A DNA stretch of 64,000 nt from Obscuribacter phosphatis_A (lineage in GTDB: Bacteria; Cyanobacteriota; Vampirovibrionia; Obscuribacterales; Obscuribacteraceae), in the NCBI GenBank assembly GCA_017303615.1, contig JAFLCK010000017.1, forward strand, positions 1 through 64,000. Direction: 5' to 3'. Numbering within the stretch: the first letter of the stretch is position 1; the number at the start of each line of letters is the position of its first letter. The notes under the pieces are model-generated. The model was not told the origin of the DNA and did no database searches. It saw nothing but the letters and a program-made list of their open reading frames with translations. Position numbers and translations under genes: made by a program. Shown here piece after piece: positions 7,931 through 15,171 of the stretch.

Positions 7931-9298
7931 TTATGAGAGATGGTTCTCATAGGCATAGCGCACCAGAGCAGCTCTGGTGCTCAAATTGAGCTTTTTGCGC
8001 AGCCTAGAAACGTGCACTTCGGTGGTGCCTTCGGTAATGTGCAGTTCTTCGGCAATTTCTTTGTTCGAGAGACCTTGAGCAACTTTTTTGAGAACTTCAA
8101 TCTCTCTTGATGAGAGCTTGATTCTTACTTTCTCTCGGCTTTCAGTGCGCTCGGTCAGCTCTTTCGTACTGTCAACGACTTTGTTGAGTTGGGCGCAAAG
8201 CTCGGTTAGTTTGTCTATTGATGAGCTTTGTGCATTAACCAACTGATAGAGCTTGGCTTGGTAAAGACCTATGCTCAACTGATTGGCCATTCGATTGAGT
8301 ATATTGATGTCTCGCGCATTCCAAAGGCGTGAATCACGGTCTTCGTCGAGGTGCAAAAGCCCTGTCAGTCTTCCCCTGTAGACAAGCGGCAGCATCACCA
8401 TCGACTTGATGCGATAGTTGAGCATCTCGCCCCTGACATCGGTGGCAAATGGAAAAGTGTCATCTTGCATGACCACCAGCGGGCGTCTTTCGCCCACATC
8501 TAGAAGCATGTCGTGATATCGGCTAAATATTGGTGAGCGGTCTGAAACAGGCAACATTTCGTTGCGGGTGCGCTGTCTGGCAATGCGCATTTCATTGTCG
8601 GGCTCTTTGATCAAACAGATGATCGCTCGAGCGGCGTTGAATTCTTCCAGAAGGCTTTCGGTGGCTCGGTCCAAGATATCCTGAATATCGAGGGAACCAT
8701 GGATGTTAACTACGAAGCGGTTGAGAAGAGCCTCATCTCTTGAGGACTGTTCCACTTTCTCGTACATTTCTTTGAGATTTTCGATGATGATGGCGCGCTG
8801 CAGATTGGTGGTGATTGTGCGGGGAAGAAAACGTTGAAATTCACCGAACTTTGGCAAGTAGTCACTGGCCCCGGAAAGGAGCAACTTCAAAGCCAGATCT
8901 GGTGAATCTTGTCGGGTTACAACTATGACCGGCGAGAAGGGCAGGCAGACATTCAAACCCTTGAGAAGATCTTCGAAGGGGTAGCCGTTCAGTTCGTTGG
9001 CGGCAACCACCACATCGAATGCAGTCGACCTGGCTAAGTTGAGCGCTTCTTCGGCGCTGGTCACGGCAAAAACGTCAAAAATCGGCGACTGCATCAAAAT
9101 AGCCGACCGCATCAGTTGTCTATCTTTCTCATCAGGCTCGACTAAAAGTACTTTGCGTTCTCTGACCGGCGCATTGGTGCTTTCTGTCTTACTAGATTCG
9201 GTGCCATTCTCTGCGGCGCTACCGGGCTGAGGTCTTTCTCTGGAGAAAGACTCGCCGTCATCGGTTGAATCCAGGTGGGCTAACGGGTCGCTGTTCAA
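7931..9298 (-). CDS. LuxR/NarL-type transcription regulator with degenerate receiver and GAF domain
   Basis: 455 residues in three domains. A response-regulator-like receiver occupies about 48-170 (KVLLVEPDEKDRQLM...VIVVTRQ...GASDYLPK). A GAF sensor domain follows at about 190-350 (LLNRFVVNIHGSLDIQDILD...LPLVYRGRLTGLLHLDED). A C-terminal LuxR helix-turn-helix lies at about 392-450 (LSSREIEVLKKVAQGLSNKE, GTTEVHVSRLRKKL). The position where the phosphoacceptor aspartate is expected reads DVVVAANELNGYP, so it seems to lack it and may not be controlled by a histidine kinase. The start is TTG at 9298 with AGGAC 7 bases upstream. Targets are unknown. Confidence 0.85.
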   Translation of the reverse strand: MNSDPLAHLDSTDDGESFSRERPQPGSAAENGTESSKTESTNAPVRERKVLLVEPDEKDRQLMRSAILMQSPIFDVFAVTSAEEALNLARSTAFDVVVAANELNGYPFEDLLKGLNVCLPFSPVIVVTRQDSPDLALKLLLSGASDYLPKFGEFQRFLPRTITTNLQRAIIIENLKEMYEKVEQSSRDEALLNRFVVNIHGSLDIQDILDRATESLLEEFNAARAIICLIKEPDNEMRIARQRTRNEMLPVSDRSPIFSRYHDMLLDVGERRPLVVMQDDTFPFATDVRGEMLNYRIKSMVMLPLVYRGRLTGLLHLDEDRDSRLWNARDINILNRMANQLSIGLYQAKLYQLVNAQSSSIDKLTELCAQLNKVVDSTKELTERTESREKVRIKLSSREIEVLKKVAQGLSNKEIAEELHITEGTTEVHVSRLRKKLNLSTRAALVRYAYENHLS

Positions 9299-9475
9299 GT
9301 TAATGTCCTGAGCCTTGGTCTTCTTATTACCACCCTAACATAAGAAATCCAATAGAGAATTATTGTCCTTCCTATACTAAATGCCCTCTTTGCGACTGCT
9401 ATAACTTAGATATGAATGGTTCCGACCCTCACCAAGCCCCCAGCTATGAAAAGGAACCATCTTTTAGAAAGAAAC

Positions 9476-9509
9476 AAAAACAGCGGCTTCCCCTCCAGCC
9501 GCTGTTTTT
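9476..9509 (-). terminator. Bidirectional intrinsic terminator
   Basis: CAGCGGCT at 9481-9488 and AGCCGCTG at 9497-9504 form an 8-bp GC-rich stem with an 8-base loop, flanked by AAAAA and TTTTT, so it works on either strand. It lies 34 bases beyond the stop of the minus-strand gene at 9543-9809 and is its likely terminator. On the plus strand it would also end any transcript from 9410-9480. Confidence 0.85.
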
Positions 9510-9542
9510 ATTTATGCTCTTTTCTATTTATCGTATTTGCTC

Positions 9543-9809
9543 TTAGGAGGCCTGACCGCTCATTAGTACCGGTTGACGACCTCTTTGCACATAGACATTC
9601 TTGAGCTTCTTGTGATCTTTGCCGGCTTCGCCTAAGTCGGCGCTGTAGGGCAATGCCTGAGGATTGAACTCGACCTTTGTGGTCAGTTCACCAGAAGGAG
9701 CATGGAATGCACCGGAGATTTCATAATCACCGTCTCTGAATGTCTCAATCTTGGGATCTTGAAAGTAGCCGACGTGCACGCCTGCAGGTGTATATATGTT
9801 TACTTTCAA
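9543..9809 (-). CDS. Small hypothetical protein, 88 residues
   Basis: Begins MKVNIYTPAGVHVGYF and is mainly beta-like, with charged C-terminal residues (KDHKKLKNVYVQRG). No signal peptide or membrane helix is visible. The start is TTG at 9809, supported by AAGAGG 6 bases upstream. It is monocistronic by its surroundings, with the strong hairpin terminator at 9476-9509 just downstream. The family was not recognised. Confidence 0.6.
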   Translation of the reverse strand: MKVNIYTPAGVHVGYFQDPKIETFRDGDYEISGAFHAPSGELTTKVEFNPQALPYSADLGEAGKDHKKLKNVYVQRGRQPVLMSGQAS

Positions 9810-10113
9810 CTCAAACCTCTTTTATCTTTTGAAAGCTTCCAACACTAGTAATTATTCACCAAAGGCGCCGCCTGCGTCATGCATAAGTAAGTAATTGTTT
9901 TTCTAGCTTTTTGTTTTCAAAGATTATTCAGAATTACTACGCTCATTAGCGGGCAAAATGTGTTAAGAATTAGGGAGTTGGTTCGGTGTGACCGGACAAG
10001 CTTTCTCAGTAAATATCGGTTAGCTGTCCCTTTCCGATAGGCGCTGAAAAGGCAATAGATATAAAGGTCTTGTCCCCTGGCTTACTAAAGATATATCTGT
10101 AAGGAGTTTGCTG
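9810..10113. other. Intergenic region between divergent genes with a GGTGTGACC palindrome
   Basis: This 304-base gap separates the minus-strand 88-residue gene from the plus-strand ferredoxin gene and should hold both promoters. I see no gene or RNA in it. The one notable element is CGGTGTGACCG at 9984-9994, two 4-bp arms around GTG, which resembles the larger palindrome at 29401-29415. The ferredoxin ribosome-binding site AAGGAG is at 10101-10106. Confidence 0.4.
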
Positions 10114-10338
10114 ATGGCTTACACAATTGTTGCTGACATATGCGAAGGCATTGCCGATTGCATTCCGGTTTGTCCCGTTGAGTGCATTCATTGGGCCGAG
10201 GGTAAAACCAATACCAAAGGCACCAAGTATACCTATATAGACGACAGCACCTGCATCGATTGCGGCGCTTGCTTGTCTGTTTGCCCGATCGAAGGCGCCA
10301 TTCTCGACGAGTGGAAGCCTGAACTTCAGAAACCCTAA
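10114..10338 (+). CDS. Small ferredoxin with two iron-sulfur cluster motifs
   Basis: 74-residue bacterial-type ferredoxin. The first cysteine set is C10, C16, C20 and C24 (CEGIADCIPVCPVEC). The second is the classical CIDCGACLSVCP around residues 47-58. The spacing in the first half resembles ferredoxins carrying a 3Fe-4S or unusual 4Fe-4S cluster beside a standard 4Fe-4S cluster. It is a soluble low-potential electron carrier, possibly serving the flavoenzymes elsewhere in this window (inference). ATG at 10114 was chosen because AAGGAG lies 7 bases upstream; an in-frame TTG two codons earlier has poorer spacing. Confidence 0.9.
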   Translation: MAYTIVADICEGIADCIPVCPVECIHWAEGKTNTKGTKYTYIDDSTCIDCGACLSVCPIEGAILDEWKPELQKP

Positions 10339-10362
10339 TCAACAGGGAATCTGTAGATATTT

Positions 10363-10397
10363 GAGAGAGCCTTTCATTAGAGAGGCTCTCTCTTTTA
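10363..10397 (+). terminator. Intrinsic terminator of the ferredoxin gene
   Basis: GAGAGAGCCT at 10363-10372 pairs with AGGCTCTCTC at 10383-10392 over a 10-base loop, followed by TTTT. It sits 25 bases after the ferredoxin stop codon. Confidence 0.85.
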
Positions 10398-10548
10398 ATA
10401 ACCTAAACATTTATAATTTTCGCCATCAATAGAGGCTCAGCCAGACAGGCTAGTTGCCTTCCTTGCCTTCTATTTTAAGACTCATGCGGCTTTTGCCAGT
10501 TACAGACAAATTTTATCGACTGTAAAGAAATCAAGCAGGTGCAAAGGG

Positions 10549-10577
10549 TTACTGCATCGCCATGTGCCGCTTATGAT
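10549..10577 (+). promoter_or_regulatory. Candidate sigma-70-type promoter for rpsO
   Basis: TTACTG at 10549-10554 and TATGAT at 10572-10577 are separated by 17 bases and lie about 55 bases before the rpsO start. The -10 is close to consensus and the -35 is weak. Confidence 0.4.
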
Positions 10578-10632
10578 ATTATCTACCAACGCCGAATATC
10601 GTAAGAATATCAATAGTTGATGGAAAGAAGTA

Positions 10633-10902
10633 ATGGCACTTTTAGCAGAACGTAAGCAAGAGATAATTTCAAACAACCAAAACCACACCAAGGACACTGG
10701 TTCTCCTGAAGTTCAGGTGGCGATGCTGACCGAACGCATCAATCAGTTGACCGAACATTTGAAGACCCATTCCAAAGATTTTCATAGCCGTCGCGGTTTG
10801 CTCATGATGGTAGGTAAGAGACGCAGATTGCTCCAATACCTCATGAAAGAAGATAATGAGCGTTATCGCAAGCTTATTGAGAAACTGGGACTGAGACGCT
10901 AA
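10633..10902 (+). CDS. rpsO: 30S ribosomal protein S15
   Basis: 89 residues, the normal S15 length. It has the characteristic sequences TGSPEVQVAMLTERI, LTEHLKTHSKDFHSRRGLL and KRRRLLQYL. S15 binds 16S rRNA helices at the platform of the small subunit early in assembly. ATG at 10633 follows a GAAAGAAG site. It is the first gene of a conserved rpsO-pnp order, but a strong terminator separates the two, so pnp may have its own promoter or depend on readthrough. Confidence 0.98.
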   Translation: MALLAERKQEIISNNQNHTKDTGSPEVQVAMLTERINQLTEHLKTHSKDFHSRRGLLMMVGKRRRLLQYLMKEDNERYRKLIEKLGLRR

Positions 10903-10916
10903 ATTTCGTTTTTAAG

Positions 10917-10941
10917 GGCGAGCCCCCGGGCTCGCCTTTTT
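10917..10941 (+). terminator. Intrinsic terminator after rpsO
   Basis: GGCGAGCCC (10917-10925) and GGGCTCGCC (10928-10936) form a 9-bp GC-rich stem with a CC turn, followed by TTTTT. It lies 14 bases after the rpsO stop. Confidence 0.9.
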
Positions 10942-11038
10942 GTTTGTTGCGCCTGCTTGGCAAATCGAATTAATTTCAAGGGATGGCAAGACCTGGCAAG
11001 AGTCGGCGAACTCTGACGAGACGAAGCCAGCAGCTTAA

Positions 11039-11129
11039 TCGAACCTTGTTCGACTTTAGAAAGCAGAGCAAAACCAAAGTTTAGAAGTTAGAAAAGCAAA
11101 AAAATGGATGGTTCAAGGTAGAACCGTCC
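11039..11129 (+). promoter_or_regulatory. Structured 5' leader of pnp
   Basis: Two hairpins precede the pnp start. TCGAAC/GTTCGA at 11039-11053 has a 3-base loop. GGATGGTTC/GAACCGTCC at 11106-11129 has a 9-bp stem with one G-U pair and a 6-base loop, ending 22 bases before the start. In enterobacteria pnp is autoregulated through RNase III cleavage of a leader stem. A similar role here is inference from position. Confidence 0.45.
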
Positions 11130-11151
11130 TGAGTATATCGAGGTAGAGAAC

Positions 11152-13299
11152 GTGCAAGTAGAGAATTGTTCAGTGGTTCGTCAGACCGAAATTGAGTTGG
11201 ACGGAAAAACGATTGTTGTCAAGACTGGTCGGATGGCGAAACAAGCCCACGGCGCTGTAGAAGTCTATTGTGGAGACACAATGGTTTTGGTTACTTGCAC
11301 AGAGAGCAAGAATCCCAGGGAAGGTATCGATTATTTCCCTCTTCTTGTCGACTACGAAGAAAAGCTCTATGCCGTCGGTCGTGTACCAGGCAGCTTTGGC
11401 CGTCGCGAAGGTAAAGCCCCAGATAAAGCCATTCTGACCAGCCGCTTGATTGATAGACCAATTCGCCCTCTATTTAAGGAAGGCTATCGCAATGATGTCC
11501 AGATTGTCGCCACATGTATGAGTGCCGATCAGGAAACACCTCCCGATACCCTTGCCATGCTGGGTGCTTCTTTCGCCATCGAACTAGCTGGTCTGCCTTT
11601 CGCTGGTCCGGTTGGAGCCGTCCGGGTTTCTCGTGTCAACGGTAACTTGGTTGGTAATCCTTCTTATGAACAGTTGGAAGAGTCTGATTTGGACATTGTC
11701 GTTGCCGGTACCGAAAACTCGATCATGATGGTGGAAGCCGGTTGCAAACTGGTTAGCGAGAGAGATGTGCTGGCTGCAATCGACTACGGTCACCAATTGA
11801 TCAAGAAGCAGATTGAAGCCCAAAGGCAATTGATTAAGGCTCTCGGCATTGAGAAGAAAGAATTAGCTGCTCCTCAGCCCAATCAGCGTTTGCGCCAGAT
11901 CATCGAAGAGAAAGCCACCGATAAGCTGAAAGCTTCGATGGCATCCGTTACCGACAAAGTCGTTAGACAGACCTTGGTTGATGAAGCCAAGGCAGCTGTT
12001 GATGCTGCCATCGCCGCCCTTGCCGAAGATGACGAATTGAGATCTCTTTCCAATGGTGCCATCAAAGAAGCGTTGGAATATTATGAAGCCGAACTGATGC
12101 GTTTCCAAGTGCTGGATACCGGCGTCAGAGCGGACGGACGCCGTTGCGACGAAATTAGACCGATAACGGTTGAAACTTCAGTTCTTCCTCGCGCACACGG
12201 AACCGGCTTGTTCACCCGCGGCACCACCCAGGTTCTTTCGGTTGCCACACTGGGCATCGGCTCCGATGCTCAGAAGCTGGATTCAATCGATCCTCAAACC
12301 GAAAAGCGCTATATGCACCACTACAACTTCCCCGGTTTCTCTGTCGGTGAAGTCAAGCCCATGCGTGGACCGGGTCGTCGCGAAATCGGTCACGGAGCCC
12401 TGGCAGAAAGAGCAATTATTCCGGCTCTGCCCACCCATGAAGAGTTCCCTTACACAATCAGGGTTGTTTCTGAAGTTCTCGAATCCAATGGTTCCACTTC
12501 AATGGCTTCCACCTGTGGTTCTTCCTTGGCCTTGATGGATGCCGGCGTGCCGATGAAGACGACAATCGGCGGTATCGCCATGGGTCTTATCTTGGAAGGC
12601 GACCGTTTTGCCATTCTCTCCGATATTCAGGGTCTTGAAGACTTCCTCGGCGACATGGACTTCAAAGTAACCGGCTCGAGAGACGGTATCACCGCCTTGC
12701 AGATGGATATCAAGATTGAAGGTATTTCAATCGAAATTATGCGGGTCGCCCTCGACCAAGCTAGAAGAGGTCGTATCCACATTATCGACAAGATGGAAGC
12801 AGCCTTGCCTGGTCCGAGAAAAGAACTTTCCACCTGGGCGCCGCGTATCCTTACAGTCTCGATTCCTCAAGAAGATATCGGCACTGTTATTGGACCCGGC
12901 GGCAAGATGATTCGTCGGATAATCGAAGAAACCGGTGCCACCATTGATATCGAAGACGATGGTACCGTTCGTATCGGTTCGGTCGATTCGGCTGGTGGCG
13001 AAGCCGCTCGCGACTGGATTTTGCGTTTGGTCAAGAAAGTCACAGTCGGCGGAGTTTATGTCGGCAAAGTGACGCGCATTATTCCAGCTGGTGCCTTTGT
13101 CGAAATCTTGCCCGGAAAAGAAGGTCTGGTGCATATTTCACAATTGGAAAATCGCCGGGTTGAAAAGGTAGAAGATGTTGTTTCTATCGGGCAGAAAGTA
13201 ATAGTCAAGGTGAAAGAGATTGACGAGAAAAATCGTGTCAATTTGACCATGAAAGCAGTCAGCCCGGAAGAACGCGAAGCCTGTGAGAAAAACGGCTAA
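11152..13299 (+). CDS. pnp: Polyribonucleotide nucleotidyltransferase (PNPase)
   Basis: 715-residue PNPase of normal length. It carries two RNase PH domains (about 12-220 and 320-545), with FGRREGKAPDKAILTSRLID in the first and GTGLFTRGTTQVLS and MRGPGRREIGHGAL in the second. An all-helical linker lies between them. A KH domain follows (IGPGGKMIRRIIEETGATID, about 580-600), then a C-terminal S1 domain (GGVYVGKVTRIIPAGAFVEI). It degrades RNA phosphorolytically from the 3' end and is a core degradosome-type enzyme in the cytoplasm. Translation starts at GTG 11152 behind GAGGTAGAG. Confidence 0.98.
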   Translation: MQVENCSVVRQTEIELDGKTIVVKTGRMAKQAHGAVEVYCGDTMVLVTCTESKNPREGIDYFPLLVDYEEKLYAVGRVPGSFGRREGKAPDKAILTSRLIDRPIRPLFKEGYRNDVQIVATCMSADQETPPDTLAMLGASFAIELAGLPFAGPVGAVRVSRVNGNLVGNPSYEQLEESDLDIVVAGTENSIMMVEAGCKLVSERDVLAAIDYGHQLIKKQIEAQRQLIKALGIEKKELAAPQPNQRLRQIIEEKATDKLKASMASVTDKVVRQTLVDEAKAAVDAAIAALAEDDELRSLSNGAIKEALEYYEAELMRFQVLDTGVRADGRRCDEIRPITVETSVLPRAHGTGLFTRGTTQVLSVATLGIGSDAQKLDSIDPQTEKRYMHHYNFPGFSVGEVKPMRGPGRREIGHGALAERAIIPALPTHEEFPYTIRVVSEVLESNGSTSMASTCGSSLALMDAGVPMKTTIGGIAMGLILEGDRFAILSDIQGLEDFLGDMDFKVTGSRDGITALQMDIKIEGISIEIMRVALDQARRGRIHIIDKMEAALPGPRKELSTWAPRILTVSIPQEDIGTVIGPGGKMIRRIIEETGATIDIEDDGTVRIGSVDSAGGEAARDWILRLVKKVTVGGVYVGKVTRIIPAGAFVEILPGKEGLVHISQLENRRVEKVEDVVSIGQKVIVKVKEIDEKNRVNLTMKAVSPEEREACEKNG

Positions 13300-14047
13300 T
13301 TCAACTGCAAGCAATGAAAGAAGGAGCTGGCAATTTCGCTGGCTCCTTTCTTTGCTTGTTGTTCTTTTTCTTTCGCCTCTGCTAAATGCAGCACCGGCCC
13401 AGGCTAGAAAGAAGACAAGCGCTCACAAAACAGCGACAACTTCTAGTAAGCGCAAAGTGGTCTCCAACAAGAGATATTCTTCTAGAAAGAGCAAAGCTCA
13501 TGTCGGTAAGGTGAGCCGCTCTAGAACTGCCGGGGCTTCACGCTCTTCTAGAAAAGCAGTTGGCCGTGCCGTCAGGGCACCAGAGGTCGGTATATCGCCG
13601 CCGGACTATGACATGGAACCCAGGCGTCGAAACTATGCACTTTTGCAGGACGGTTATCGTCTTTATGATCAAGGCTTGAGTGAGAGAATCAAGGGCAATT
13701 ATGGCTCGGCTATCGATAAGCTCACCGAAGCATCCAACTTGTTAGACCAAGCCCGCTCTCATCAGCGAGACGGCAAGGCGTCCACACTCGAGTCTATGGT
13801 TTTCTTCGAACTAGGCCTCTGCGCCGAGGAAGACAATGATCTTTCCTTGGCTAGAGATAGCTACGCCAAGGCTTTCAGAGCAAATCCCCGCTATGTTGAA
13901 GCTTATCTGCGCGGCGCTTGTTTGCAAGCTGAAAATGGCAATAGACCCCTCGCTCTCTCAATTATCAAAGAGGGTCTCCAGAATGTTTCAGACCCCCGTC
14001 TCGATACAATGCTTGAACTGCTTGATGGTGCAGAAGGTCTCAATTAA
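13283..14047 (+). CDS. Secreted basic protein with TPR repeats
   Basis: 254 residues. A signal peptide (FRWLLSLLVVLFLSPLLNAA, about 18-37) is followed by a strongly basic Lys/Arg/Ser-rich stretch to about 95 (ARKKTSAHKTATTSSKRK). At least two tetratricopeptide units follow (GNYGSAIDKLTEASNLLDQA; AKAFRANPRYVEAYLRGACL). The basic segment could bind nucleic acid or acidic envelope polymer; this is speculation. The GTG start at 13283 overlaps the end of pnp by 17 bases. A hairpin that could terminate pnp lies inside the signal-peptide codons, so the true start is uncertain. Confidence 0.7.
   Translation: MRKTANSTASNERRSWQFRWLLSLLVVLFLSPLLNAAPAQARKKTSAHKTATTSSKRKVVSNKRYSSRKSKAHVGKVSRSRTAGASRSSRKAVGRAVRAPEVGISPPDYDMEPRRRNYALLQDGYRLYDQGLSERIKGNYGSAIDKLTEASNLLDQARSHQRDGKASTLESMVFFELGLCAEEDNDLSLARDSYAKAFRANPRYVEAYLRGACLQAENGNRPLALSIIKEGLQNVSDPRLDTMLELLDGAEGLN
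13321..13348 (+). terminator. Possible hairpin terminator of pnp, inside the next gene
   Basis: AAGGAGC (13321-13327) and GCTCCTT (about 13342-13348) can pair around a 14-base loop, followed by a T-rich tract (TCTTTGCTTG and TTCTTTTTC). It begins 21 bases after the pnp stop. Its location inside the signal-peptide codons of the downstream TPR gene is unusual. Confidence 0.35.
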
Positions 14048-14097
14048 GAAGCGCGATAGAGTGTCCCCAAAAAAGGCGCTTCACAGCGTTCCAAAAC

Positions 14098-14125
14098 AAA
14101 AGAGGCGCTTTATAGCGCCTCTTTT
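14098..14125. terminator. Bidirectional terminator between convergent genes
   Basis: AAAAGAGGCGC (14098-14108) and GCGCCTCTTTT (14115-14125) form an 11-bp stem with a 6-base loop. A-run and T-run flanks let it work for both the TPR gene (plus) and the HU gene (minus). Confidence 0.9.
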
Positions 14126-14148
14126 ATTTTGGTTACAAGCTACTGTAA

Positions 14149-14433
14149 TTATTTGCTGCGGTCTACAGTATCTTTGAACTCTTTGCCAGGCTGGAAGGCA
14201 GGTACGCGCTTGGCGGGTACTTTGATCTTTTCGCCGGGTTTTTGCGGGTTGTTGGTTTCACGAGCTTGTCTTTGACGGGGCAAGAAGGTGCCGAAGCCAA
14301 CCAGGGTAACGCGATCACCTTTGGCGACTGTTTCAGTAACTACATCGGTGAATGCGGCAAGCATTTCTTCGACAGACTTCTTGGTTGTATTGGTACGTGC
14401 AGCGATTTCGGCAGCCAATTCTGCTTTGTTCAC
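14149..14433 (-). CDS. hup: HU-family DNA-binding protein
   Basis: 94 residues, matching HU in length. It has the conserved N-terminal MNKAELAAEIAARTNTTKKS, the core VTLVGFGTF and the arm RETNNPQKPGEKIKVPAKRV, which inserts in the minor groove. HU dimers bend and compact DNA in the nucleoid. It starts at GTG 14433 behind a strong AGGAGG 8 bases upstream and is transcribed away from rsfS. Confidence 0.97.
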   Translation of the reverse strand: MNKAELAAEIAARTNTTKKSVEEMLAAFTDVVTETVAKGDRVTLVGFGTFLPRQRQARETNNPQKPGEKIKVPAKRVPAFQPGKEFKDTVDRSK

Positions 14434-14689
14434 AGGGGTTCCTCCTACTCAGGTCCTATTTTTCACGAGAACAACATGCTTAGTGTACTCTTGGCGGTTC
14501 AATAACCACGTGAGATGAGAGAATACAGCACCCCAGGGGCTGAAACAAGGGTTCTGGAATAAAATGTGGTTCTTGATAATCGTTCTTTTTTAGAACTGAT
14601 GCAAAGTCTATGCTGGTCGATATTGATTAGACTGGTAAAATTGGCATTCTAGGCATATTTTTAATAGTGTGATTTTTGAGCAACAAAAA

Positions 14690-15118
14690 ATGGAAAACCG
14701 TGAAAAGCTGGCTGATTTAGAGAAAGCAGAAGGAGAGTCGTTAAGAGAGCAAAGAGATACAAGCGACGCTAGGCTGGCAGCCTACGCCGCCGCCAATGCT
14801 TGTGAAGAGAAAAAGGCAAAATCTGTAGTAGTGCTGGATGTCAGCAAGGTTACCTTGCTTGCCGATTACTTTGTCATTGCCGGAGCCGAGTCGGCCGCCC
14901 AAGTGCGAGCTATTGTTGACAATGTAGACGACAAGTTGAGAGGTTTGGGCTCAAAGCCCAAATCTATAGAAGGAAAGGGCGAGGGACGCTGGGTTCTACT
15001 TGATTTCGGTCATGTTATCGTGCATGTTCTGCAAGAAAAAGAACGCAGTTTCTACAAGATTGAACAATTTTGGAACCATGCCCTGATTGTAGACAGGCAA
15101 GATTGGGTACAAGACTAG
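14690..15118 (+). CDS. rsfS: Ribosomal silencing factor RsfS (YbeB/iojap family)
   Basis: 142 residues from ATG 14690. The iojap domain spans about 24-135 with VVVLDVSKVTLLADYFVIAG, GEGRWVLLDFGHVIVHVLQ and YKIEQFWNHA. Members bind ribosomal protein L14 and block subunit joining in starved cells. An in-frame GTG at 14669 would add seven residues; neither start has a clear Shine-Dalgarno sequence. The roughly 25-residue charged N-terminal extension is longer than in most homologues. Confidence 0.93.
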   Translation: MENREKLADLEKAEGESLREQRDTSDARLAAYAAANACEEKKAKSVVVLDVSKVTLLADYFVIAGAESAAQVRAIVDNVDDKLRGLGSKPKSIEGKGEGRWVLLDFGHVIVHVLQEKERSFYKIEQFWNHALIVDRQDWVQD

Positions 15119-15171
15119 AAGCATAACTTTGTACTTCTCTGGATGTAGTTGGTTTTCGAGGACAATTTGCT

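Noticed and set aside
9412..9546. 44-codon plus-strand frame beginning MNGSDPHQAPSY
   Set aside because: It runs through a strong intrinsic terminator and lacks a ribosome-binding site; better explained as non-coding.
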